From the NCBI GenBank assembly GCA_045658165.1, contig JAZOUN010000149.1, positions 1 through 8,295 on the forward strand: a stretch of 8,295 bases of DNA, in the 5' to 3' direction. Every line of letters starts with the position of its first letter. The stretch's first letter is position 1. The stretch comes from UBA1081 sp045658165. GTDB taxonomy: Bacteria; Bacillota; Clostridia; Oscillospirales; Acutalibacteraceae. The notes beneath the pieces were generated by a model. The model was given only the letters and a program-made list of their open reading frames with translations, did no database searches and was not told where the DNA came from. A program made the translations under genes and the position numbers. Of this stretch, positions 1 through 5,263 are shown one piece after another.

Positions 1-177
1 ATCACAGAATTTTGACCGCTACGCCATCTCATTCTCCCTTCATCTCCCACCGGGAGCGGTCGAATTCGATGCTGCCAATTCCGCCACATCCGCATATTAT
101 ATATCTCTTACATTTTACACGGCAGAGACATCCGAGGCAGGTCTTCCGACTAATCTGCAATACATTCGCAAGAATGC
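1..177 (-). ncRNA. Possible transcript of unknown nature, leaving the window
   Basis: A strong promoter at 184-212 would start a minus-strand transcript near 177 that runs to the window edge. No protein in it is convincing. The only open frame from an ATG (95 down to 1, about 31 codons) has a poor ribosome site and odd, Arg/Trp-rich composition. The RNA could begin with a small hairpin (CATTC at 163-167 pairing with GAATG at 172-176, loop GCAA on the plus strand). It contains a tRNA-Leu-like 5' part (72-93) and inverted repeats near 14-61. Bases 1-93 are about 55% GC, clearly richer than the AT-rich flank to the right. It may be a stable RNA, a leader of a gene outside the window, a decayed tRNA locus, or an assembly join. 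I do not recognise a family. Confidence 0.3.
72..93 (-). pseudogene. tRNA-Leu-like 5' fragment (acceptor strand and D-arm only)
   Basis: Read on the minus strand, the 22 bases start GCGGATG (a typical acceptor 5' strand), then TG, then GGCGGAATTGGCAG. That last run is the conserved D-stem/D-loop start of bacterial tRNA-Leu, normally followed by ACGC. Here it is followed by CATCGAATTC, and no anticodon arm, variable arm, T-arm (GGTTCGA), or matching 3' acceptor strand (CATCCGC) appears in the remaining 71 bases. So it is not a working tRNA as seen. It is either a broken copy, a tRNA-like piece of another RNA, or a chimeric join. The match to the tRNA-Leu D-arm is clear; the origin is inference. 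Confidence 0.45.
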
Positions 178-183
178 CTAAAT

Positions 184-212
184 ATAATAGCATTAATGCA
201 AATTTTTGTCAA
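184..212 (-). promoter_or_regulatory. Strong sigma-A promoter directed to the left edge
   Basis: On the minus strand: -35 TTGACA (207-212, perfect), a 17-base spacer, and -10 TATTAT (184-189, five of six), preceded by TG at the extended -10 position. This is the best -35/spacer combination in the window, as expected for a stable RNA or highly expressed gene. The transcript would start near 177. It diverges from the PHP gene promoter. Confidence 0.65.
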
Positions 213-236
213 GGGGAATAATTGATTTTTTAATGC

Positions 237-263
237 TTGCTTTAACAATCGGATTGTGATAAT
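237..263 (+). promoter_or_regulatory. Likely extended -10 promoter of the PHP gene
   Basis: The sequence TGTGATAAT (255-263) fits an extended -10 (TG, one base, then GATAAT). The -35 is poor: TTGCTT at 237-242 would give only a 15-base spacer. An extended -10 can work with a weak -35. The site is about 33 bases before the start codon and is the only good candidate in this gap. Confidence 0.4.
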
Positions 264-295
264 ATAAGTCTGAATTCAGAAAAGGAGATTTGATC

Positions 296-1204
296 ATGAT
301 AAGACAATCAGCTTTTACAGGTGAAAACAAATTGCTCAAGGGTGCTTTGCATTGTCATACAACCCGTTCTGACGGTGAGTGCACTCCTGAGGAGACAATG
401 AAAATTCATGCAGATAACGGATACGATTTCCTTGCTATAACCGATCATCGTCAGTATAATTATAAAAATTATGTTCCCGAAACAGGAATAATAATCATTC
501 CCGGAATGGAGATAGATGCAACTTTTGACCGTGAAATCGGTTTCAGAACTTATCATACAGTTTGTCTCGGTCCCGATGATGAAACAAACGGTTTTGTTCA
601 GGATGAAAAATTCGTTTGTGAAAATGTAAAAACTCAGGAAGATTTTCAGAAATATCTTGATATTGTTCATGCAAAAAACAATATAACTTTTTACTGTCAT
701 CCCGAATGGAGCGGTACACCTCCCAGATATTTCGATAAGCTCAAGGGATTCTTTGCAATGGAAATATGGAATTCCGGTGGTGCAGACGAAAATTATATGG
801 ACACAAATGCTCTTTACTGGGATGATATGCTCGGTATGGGACACAAACTCTGGGGCGTTGCCGTGGACGACGGACATCAGCCGCATCATCACGGTAAAGG
901 CTGGGTAATGGTTAATTCCGAACCTGATGTAAAATCAATTCTGAATGCAATCAGCGAAGGTAAATTCTACTCCTCATGCGGTCCTGTTATCAAGGATTTC
1001 TATGTGGAAAATGACAGGGTATACATTGATACCGAAGGCGAATGTGAAAAAATCTGGTTCTATGCTGATGCACATCCTAATAAACAGTTTGAAAATACCG
1101 ATCATGCAGAGGCAGACCTCAGAGATGATTATGTTTATGTGAGAGCTGTTGTTATTGATAAAGAAGGCAGAAGAGCATGGACAAATCCCATTTATGTTAA
1201 GTAA
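296..1204 (+). CDS. PHP-domain metal-dependent phosphoesterase
   Basis: Predicted cytoplasmic protein of 302 residues. The ATG at 296 is chosen over a TTG at 290 because GGAG (284-287) sits 8 bases before it. The PHP fold is shown by the metal-binding HCHTTRSDG near residues 19-27, TDH at 49-51, GMEID at 70-74 (metal-bridging Glu72), HPEW at 135-138, and DDGH at 191-194 near the C-terminal end of the metal site. A short beta-rich tail follows (about 225-302). PHP proteins of this sort hydrolyse phosphoester bonds; some relatives (YciV/TrpH type) act on 3',5'-bisphosphates or oligonucleotide ends. The substrate here cannot be read from sequence. There is no signal peptide or DNA polymerase domain. 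The gene appears monocistronic, ending at a terminator shared with the convergent sugar transporter. Confidence 0.85.
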   Translation: MIRQSAFTGENKLLKGALHCHTTRSDGECTPEETMKIHADNGYDFLAITDHRQYNYKNYVPETGIIIIPGMEIDATFDREIGFRTYHTVCLGPDDETNGFVQDEKFVCENVKTQEDFQKYLDIVHAKNNITFYCHPEWSGTPPRYFDKLKGFFAMEIWNSGGADENYMDTNALYWDDMLGMGHKLWGVAVDDGHQPHHHGKGWVMVNSEPDVKSILNAISEGKFYSSCGPVIKDFYVENDRVYIDTEGECEKIWFYADAHPNKQFENTDHAEADLRDDYVYVRAVVIDKEGRRAWTNPIYVK

Positions 1205-1219
1205 AAAAAGCAAAACAGA

Positions 1220-1260
1220 AAGGCGATACTTCTCACGAAGTATCGCCTTGATTTTATTTT
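1220..1260. terminator. Bidirectional intrinsic terminator between convergent genes
   Basis: AAGGCGATACTTC (1220-1232) and GAAGTATCGCCTT (1237-1249) form a perfect 13-bp stem with a TCAC loop. On the plus strand it is followed by GATTTTATTTT; on the minus strand by a T-rich run (complement of the A-rich 1203-1219). It lies 15 bases after the PHP stop codon and 14 bases after the transporter stop, so it can serve both genes. Confidence 0.88.
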
Positions 1261-1263
1261 AGC

Positions 1264-2769
1264 TTATTCTTCAATACTGATTCCGCTGTCCTGTCTCTTT
1301 ACTGCAAGGTCCGCAATGATTTTTTCTTTTTCTTTGCCTGCAATCTTATAGAAGAACATGGGGATTGAGCAAAGAAGAAGGCTTATACCGGGGACGATTG
1401 ATACAAGAGTGAACATAGCAAAACGGAGGTTGTCGGGCAGTTCTGTAGCCGCAACAACTGCTGTTGATGAAAGCATCTGTTCAGGTTTGAGACCGATTAT
1501 CATGTACATTATAACAATGCCTGATGTTGCAAAAGCATTACCGATTTTGTTAATGAATCCCTGACATGCGGCACCGAGAGCATTATCTCGGAAACCTGTT
1601 TTGAGTTCCATGTAGTCAAGACAGTCGCAGATCATTGCAAAACATACTGTGTTGATAACACCGAGAGGGATACAAGAAATGATAATGAAGGGGATACATG
1701 CATAAAGGTTCATTGTGAACCAGCCCACAACTGTTGTAACAATACTTGCAACAAAACCTGCAAGACAAGAAACGATAACGAGCTTTTTGTAGTCAAACTT
1801 TTTCATAAGTTTGGGCATGAAGAGTGTTGCACCGAAGAGACCTACAATTGAACTGATCTGGAAAACTGTCTTTACTGTTGAAATACTTGCTTCAATAGCG
1901 GCAATTCTTTCAGCTTCAGTTACAAGAGTTGAAAGTTCGGGACCTATGTAGAAAGAGTAACGTGCAACGTGAATTGCAGCGGCACCTATCATGTAACGAC
2001 CGCTTGAAAGCACACCCATAAGAAGAACAAGTACAAGGGGTTTGCACTTGAAAATACGCTTGAGCTGTGAGGGTTCACCGGGCTGACGGACACGAGAGGG
2101 CATCTTGACTCTTTCTTTGACACCGAAACATGCACGGGCATAAAGAATAGTGCCGAGACCTACTGTTACAATTGCCATGATAAGATATTTTCTTTTCTGA
2201 ACTGTAAGAGCATCCATCGGTTCGGGAGATTTTTCTACGATTGCTGCCATTACAAGACCCACAACAAGGAAGAGAACTTCAGGTACTGCAGAACCTATAC
2301 TGTTGAAGATTTTGCTTACCGAAATAACGGAGCTTCTTTCTTCCGAATCAGGTGTCATAACATTGGGAAGTCCCCAGAATGAAACGTCACCTACAGTGTA
2401 AAGCATACCCCAGGCGACATAAACGATTGCTGAGTAAATCATCAGCTGAGTTTTGTCGAGAGAGGGACTGAGATACATGAGTATTGTAACAATTGCAATG
2501 GGAATGAGCGCAAAACGGATAAAAGGAATCATTTTTCCGCTTTTGATGTTGCTCTTGTCAACGATTATCCCCATAAGAGGGTCGTTGATAGCGTCCCATA
2601 CTCGTGCAAAAAGCATAAGTAACAATACAAACATCGGTGTAAGCTGAAGAACATTAAGATAGTAGTCGCTTATGTAGCTTGACATAAGAGCATAAATCAT
2701 GCCCTGACCGAGACCTGCAACGCAGAATGCTGTCAGTTCATTTTTCTGAACATATTTTTTCGGATTCAT
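1264..2769 (-). CDS. GPH-family (MelB-like) sugar:cation symporter
   Basis: Integral membrane transporter of 501 residues, the usual GPH (glycoside-pentoside-hexuronide:cation symporter, MFS_2) length, with about 12 hydrophobic segments. The diagnostic helix-II/loop motif DAINDPLMGIIVD spans residues 59-71. Asp59 and Asp63 match MelB Asp55 and Asp59, which bind the coupling cation (Na+, H+ or Li+). A basic linker near 217-240 separates the two six-helix halves. GGAGG stands 6 bases before the ATG. The substrate is probably a glycoside, pentoside or hexuronide, but no glycosidase or sugar kinase is nearby to identify it. It is transcribed from its own promoter, alone in the visible sequence. 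Family is firm; substrate unknown. Confidence 0.88.
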   Translation of the reverse strand: MNPKKYVQKNELTAFCVAGLGQGMIYALMSSYISDYYLNVLQLTPMFVLLLMLFARVWDAINDPLMGIIVDKSNIKSGKMIPFIRFALIPIAIVTILMYLSPSLDKTQLMIYSAIVYVAWGMLYTVGDVSFWGLPNVMTPDSEERSSVISVSKIFNSIGSAVPEVLFLVVGLVMAAIVEKSPEPMDALTVQKRKYLIMAIVTVGLGTILYARACFGVKERVKMPSRVRQPGEPSQLKRIFKCKPLVLVLLMGVLSSGRYMIGAAAIHVARYSFYIGPELSTLVTEAERIAAIEASISTVKTVFQISSIVGLFGATLFMPKLMKKFDYKKLVIVSCLAGFVASIVTTVVGWFTMNLYACIPFIIISCIPLGVINTVCFAMICDCLDYMELKTGFRDNALGAACQGFINKIGNAFATSGIVIMYMIIGLKPEQMLSSTAVVAATELPDNLRFAMFTLVSIVPGISLLLCSIPMFFYKIAGKEKEKIIADLAVKRQDSGISIEE

Positions 2770-2800
2770 AATCTACCTCCGTGTTTTTTCTCTTAGAACT

Positions 2801-2829
2801 ATATTAACATATAAATTTTCAAAATTCAA
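2801..2829 (-). promoter_or_regulatory. Promoter of the GPH transporter gene
   Basis: Minus strand: -35 TTGAAT (2824-2829), a 17-base spacer, and -10 TAATAT (2801-2806) with TG at the extended -10 position. It lies about 30 bases before the ATG. No clear operator palindrome was seen around it. Confidence 0.6.
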
Positions 2830-2866
2830 TTGGTTTAAAAACAATAATTTATCGGGATCTTTCAAT

Positions 2867-2967
2867 GGACAATTTACAATTTACAATGTACAATGATTTG
2901 CAAAAACCGCCTGTATCGTTACAACTGCACAATTGCAAATTGTACACTATACATTGTTAATTAATCC
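2867..2967. repeat. 101-bp imperfect inverted-repeat element (MITE-like)
   Basis: The left end (from 2867, GGACAATTTACAATTTACAA and on) and the reverse complement of the right end (up to 2967) align over 29 columns with 23 identities and one gap. After a three-base gap they share TTGCAA as well. The core between the arms (about 2903-2930) is unrelated. The arms repeat the unit ACAAT with short variations. It encodes nothing. It sits between the transporter promoter and the yfcE 3' end. As RNA it could form a long hairpin and may help end yfcE transcription, although it lacks a U-tract. No clear target duplication was seen. That it is mobile or multicopy is inference. Confidence 0.55.
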
Positions 2968-2983
2968 GACAAATTCTGTTTTG

Positions 2984-3532
2984 TCAGCCAATCTCAGCTC
3001 CCATATAAACCTCTCCGTTTTCGAGGTTTTTCCATAAAAGCTTTCCGTTGTCATAAATAACGTAACTGTGAGGGCTGTTTTCTTTTGGAATTGAAACAGA
3101 ACCTGTATTCAGATATGTGTAATTTTCGTGTCTGTTGATTTTCGGCACATGTGTATGACCGCAGAAAAGAATGTCTCCCTGTGAAAGAGGCGGTAAATTT
3201 TCTTCGTTGTATTTGTGACCGTGAGTAGCGTAAATCAGCTTGTTATCAAGCGCAATAACGGCGTAATCCGCAAGAACGGGGAAGTCCAGAACCATCTGGT
3301 CAACTTCTGTATCGCAATTGCCTCTGACGCAGAAAAGTCTGTCTTTCAATGGGTTGAGCATTGCAATAACTTCTTTGGGTGCATATTCCTTCGGCAGGTC
3401 ATTTCTGGGACCGTGATAAAGAATGTCCCCGAGAATCAGCATTTTGTCGGCATTTTCTTTTCTGAATGCATCAATAAGCAGTCTGCAGTAATGCGCAGAA
3501 CCGTGTATGTCGGATGCTATAAGCAATTTCAT
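2984..3532 (-). CDS. yfcE: YfcE-type metallophosphodiesterase
   Basis: Cytoplasmic calcineurin-like phosphoesterase of 182 residues; E. coli YfcE is about the same size. The order of metal-ligand motifs is complete: SDIHG (Asp8, His10), GDILYHG (Asp36), GNCD (Asn72), HGH (His104), and GHTH (His126, His128). Members bind two metals (often Mn2+) and cleave phosphodiesters in vitro; the physiological substrate is not settled. The start is the ATG at 3532 (MKLLIASDIHGS, like YfcE) rather than the in-frame TTG at 3541, and AAGGA lies 9 bases upstream. It has its own strong promoter and is not cotranscribed with vanY, whose terminator intervenes. Confidence 0.9.
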   Translation of the reverse strand: MKLLIASDIHGSAHYCRLLIDAFRKENADKMLILGDILYHGPRNDLPKEYAPKEVIAMLNPLKDRLFCVRGNCDTEVDQMVLDFPVLADYAVIALDNKLIYATHGHKYNEENLPPLSQGDILFCGHTHVPKINRHENYTYLNTGSVSIPKENSPHSYVIYDNGKLLWKNLENGEVYMGAEIG

Positions 3533-3560
3533 TGAAATCAATCCTTAATTTTTTTTGTTA

Positions 3561-3589
3561 ATTGTAACACAGAAATATTTCAAGGTCAA
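3561..3589 (-). promoter_or_regulatory. Promoter of yfcE
   Basis: Minus strand: -35 TTGACC (3584-3589), 17-base spacer, -10 TACAAT (3561-3566) with TG at the extended -10 position. It lies directly downstream of the vanY terminator and about 30 bases before the yfcE start, making yfcE an independent unit. Confidence 0.75.
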
Positions 3590-3596
3590 ACAGAAA

Positions 3597-3636
3597 TTAA
3601 AATAAAAAGTACATAGGTTGATGACCTATGTACTTT
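3597..3636 (-). terminator. Intrinsic terminator of vanY overlapping its coding end
   Basis: A 13-bp perfect stem (3606-3618 with 3624-3636, five-base loop 3619-3623). Read on the minus strand, the stem is followed by an interrupted T-tract (ACTTTTTATTTTAATT). The vanY stop codon (3626-3628) and the last two to three codons lie inside the promoter-side arm. Confidence 0.85.
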
Positions 3637-4333
3637 GTTGTACGGTGAAAATATATTCTTCAAGTGTTATGCCGTTATTGTAAATGTATTGAGCCGCATC
3701 CTTTCCCACATAACGGAAATGCCATGGTTCATATTCAATGCCGGTAATTTCCGTTGCGGTTGAGGGATATCTGAGAATAAAGCCGTATTTACAGCAGTTT
3801 TTTTCAAGCCAGTTGTAAAGTCCGCTGCTGTCTTGTGTTAAGGAATTTATGTCAACGGCAAGTCCTGTGTGATGTTCGCTGTATCCGGGCAATGCCACCC
3901 ATCTGAGAGCACTTTTTTCTGCTTCTTCGGCGGAATGACCTTTATCTGAAAATTCTTTTATTTTTTCGTCAAGAAGTTGTTGCTGTTGCTTTTTTGTTCT
4001 GTATCCTGATGCAATTTCGGGAGAAAATCCTGCATTTTTTGCATCATTGAGCATTTCTTCAAGAAAAGGGTATATGCGTTTATCAACTTTTTCTCCGTTT
4101 TCGGTTTCATAAAGACTCAGTGAAGACATAAACGATGCTTTATTATAACTGTTTACAAGCACTAAATTCCACGGCTGCAAAGAGTTGTTTATTGTTTTAT
4201 GTAATTGAGCATAATTGTCATTTTCCGAGACAACGGGGGAAGATGTCTGAATTGTTTGAGTATATTCTTTTATTCCGCAGGCGATGCCGAGAATCAGTGC
4301 TGTAAGTAAAATAGTTTTTACAAAATGTTTCAT
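3626..4333 (-). CDS. VanY-family D-alanyl-D-alanine carboxypeptidase, membrane-anchored
   Basis: Predicted 235-residue zinc peptidase that trims the terminal D-Ala from peptidoglycan stem peptides outside the membrane. An N-terminal hydrophobic segment (about 5-20) acts as an anchor or signal; the Cys in LGIACG lacks a normal lipobox. The VanY domain spans about 85-215: SGYR (109-112), SEHHTGLAVD (152-161; zinc ligands His154 and Asp161), and EPWH (202-205; catalytic Glu202, zinc ligand His205). Three in-frame ATGs exist at 4351, 4342 and 4333. I chose 4333 because AAAGGA lies 9 bases before it; the 4342 site would have no spacing, and the 4351 site has only a distant AAGGA. A role in routine wall turnover is more likely than vancomycin resistance, since no vanHAX or vanRS is present. 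Confidence 0.87.
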   Translation of the reverse strand: MKHFVKTILLTALILGIACGIKEYTQTIQTSSPVVSENDNYAQLHKTINNSLQPWNLVLVNSYNKASFMSSLSLYETENGEKVDKRIYPFLEEMLNDAKNAGFSPEIASGYRTKKQQQQLLDEKIKEFSDKGHSAEEAEKSALRWVALPGYSEHHTGLAVDINSLTQDSSGLYNWLEKNCCKYGFILRYPSTATEITGIEYEPWHFRYVGKDAAQYIYNNGITLEEYIFTVQQST

Positions 4334-4428
4334 GTTTTTCATTCCTTTCATGAAAGAATGATAATCCTTTTATACAAATCTGAAGTAAACGAAAAGTAAA
4401 GATATGGAAAAGATTTTTTCTGTTGTTG

Positions 4429-4457
4429 ATTGTAACAAATAATAGCATAAATGTCTA
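4429..4457 (-). promoter_or_regulatory. Promoter of the vanY-like gene
   Basis: Minus strand: -35 TAGACA (4452-4457), 17-base spacer, -10 TACAAT (4429-4434) with TG at the extended -10 position. This gives a leader of roughly 90 bases. Its -35 box is 20 bases from the -35 of the divergent purine promoter, so the two polymerases bind back to back. Confidence 0.6.
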
Positions 4458-4477
4458 TATATTTTTTTTATTATTAG

Positions 4478-4506
4478 TTGACTTTTTATATTAAATAATA
4501 TATAAT
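4478..4506 (+). promoter_or_regulatory. Promoter of the purine operon
   Basis: -35 TTGACT (4478-4483), exactly 17 bases, and a perfect -10 TATAAT (4501-4506). The predicted start near 4512 is just before the ZTP riboswitch P1 stem. No PurR-box-like operator was recognised, so control seems to rest mainly on the riboswitch. Confidence 0.85.
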
Positions 4507-4514
4507 CAATTCAA

Positions 4515-4614
4515 GGTTTCTGTGACTGACGGATAAGCGGAATTGACCGCAGGGAGCAGAAAATTTGTTATGCCGACCGTCTGGGCAGTCCTGCAGAAGA
4601 GGACTGCCTTTTTT
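4515..4614 (+). promoter_or_regulatory. ZTP (pfl) riboswitch with its expression platform
   Basis: The leader shows the ZTP/pfl aptamer. P1 is TTTCTG (4517-4522) with CAGAAA (4557-4562). It encloses the conserved TGACTGACGG, a P2 hairpin GCGG/CCGC (4537-4540, 4547-4550), and AGGGAGC. After a short linker comes the hallmark CCG-TCTGGGCA region, with P3 formed by TGCC (4571-4574) and GGCA (4584-4587). CGG at 4530-4532 can pair with CCG at 4577-4579 as the expected pseudoknot. Known members bind ZTP or ZMP (AICAR ribotide) and turn genes on when 10-formyl-THF is scarce. Here the 3' strand of P3 is also the start of the terminator stem, so ligand binding should block termination and switch on the purine operon. 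Confidence 0.92.
4584..4614 (+). terminator. Riboswitch-controlled intrinsic terminator before purE
   Basis: GGCAGTCCT (4584-4592) and AGGACTGCC (4600-4608) make a perfect 9-bp stem with a seven-base loop, followed by six T (4609-4614). The first four bases of the stem are also the 3' strand of riboswitch P3, so the two structures exclude each other. Confidence 0.9.
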
Positions 4615-4671
4615 AATTTGCAGTGTGCAATTAAAGTGCAGATTTCGGTATTGAAGAAAGGATTTGTAACA

Positions 4672-5166
4672 ATGAAAAAAGTAGCAGTCATCATGGGCAG
4701 CGATTCAGATCTGCCTGTTGTTGAAAAAGCAATAAACACTCTCCAGGAATACGGTGTACCTTTTGAAGTTCATGTGTATTCTGCACACAGAACTCCCGCA
4801 GAGGCAAAAGATTTTTCCGTAAATGCAAGAGCAAACGGATTCGGTGCAATAATCGCAGCAGCAGGTATGGCAGCACATCTTGCAGGTGCAATTGCAGCAA
4901 ACACAACACTTCCCGTTATCGGTATTCCCGTTGCGGCAAAATATCTTGACGGTATGGATGCTCTTCTTTCAACTGTTATGATGCCCACAGGTATGCCCGT
5001 TGCAACAGTTGCAGTAAACGGTGCGGCAAATGCGGCTCTTCTTGCAATCCAGATGCTTGCAATCGAAGATAAGGAGCTTGAAGCAAAACTCGAAGCTGCA
5101 AGAGCAAAGGGCAGTGCAACAGTCCTTGAAAAGAATAAGGCTATCGAAGAAAAGTATAACAAGTAA
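4672..5166 (+). CDS. purE: 5-(carboxyamino)imidazole ribonucleotide mutase PurE (class I)
   Basis: Cytoplasmic enzyme converting N5-CAIR to CAIR in purine synthesis; class I enzymes form octamers and depend on PurK to supply N5-CAIR. 164 residues, the normal length. Signatures: GSDSD (9-13), SAHRTP (37-42, catalytic His39), AAGMAAHLAG (63-72), and the C-terminal GAANAALLA helix (117-125). The ATG at 4672 is preceded by AAAGGA with 9 bases spacing; the same frame is open further upstream through the riboswitch, but that part is leader RNA. First gene of the ZTP-controlled operon. purK is not in the window and must be elsewhere if the class I assignment holds. Confidence 0.96.
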   Translation: MKKVAVIMGSDSDLPVVEKAINTLQEYGVPFEVHVYSAHRTPAEAKDFSVNARANGFGAIIAAAGMAAHLAGAIAANTTLPVIGIPVAAKYLDGMDALLSTVMMPTGMPVATVAVNGAANAALLAIQMLAIEDKELEAKLEAARAKGSATVLEKNKAIEEKYNK

Positions 5167-5175
5167 ATATTGCAG

Positions 5176-5208
5176 ATTGGGACGAGGATGATTCTTCGCC
5201 CCGATTTT
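5176..5208 (+). terminator. Hairpin between purE and purM, possible weak terminator or processing site
   Basis: Bases 5176-5188 and 5193-5205 can pair in a 13-bp stem with a TGAT loop, one A-C mismatch and two G-T wobbles. It is followed by only TTTT then CG. It is too weakly tailed to be a full terminator with confidence. It may reduce downstream transcription, stabilise the purE message or mark a cleavage site. Confidence 0.45.
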
Positions 5209-5263
5209 CGCATTTAAAAATAGTAATTTAATCTTGAAATTCATAATACAGGAGGAACAAACA

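Noticed and set aside
1..95. Minus-strand open frame from an ATG at 95 running off the left edge (begins MRMWRNWQ)
   Set aside because: It has only a weak AAGAGA upstream, odd Arg/Trp-rich residues, and overlaps the tRNA-Leu-like bases; too short to support without more sequence.
12..221. Plus-strand open frame of 69 codons at the left edge
   Set aside because: It has no ribosome site, its composition is not protein-like, and it is antisense to the orphan promoter and tRNA-Leu-like segment.
308..892. Long minus-strand frame of 194 codons inside the PHP gene
   Set aside because: It is a shadow of a clear PHP-domain gene with all metal motifs; its own sequence shows no family.
2968..2985. GACAAA/TTTGTC hairpin as yfcE terminator
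   Set aside because: It has only 6 bp, mostly A-T, with no T-tract on the yfcE strand.
3626..4351. Vancomycin-resistance role for the VanY-like protein
   Set aside because: There are no vanHAX or vanRS genes and the context is ordinary; D,D-carboxypeptidases of this type are common in non-resistant bacteria.
4543..4671. N-terminal extension of purE through the leader
   Set aside because: This stretch is riboswitch and terminator; the ribosome site and family alignment place the start at 4672.
4770..5213. Minus-strand frame of 147 codons opposite purE
   Set aside because: It is an antisense shadow, Ala/Ile-rich only because it mirrors purE codons.
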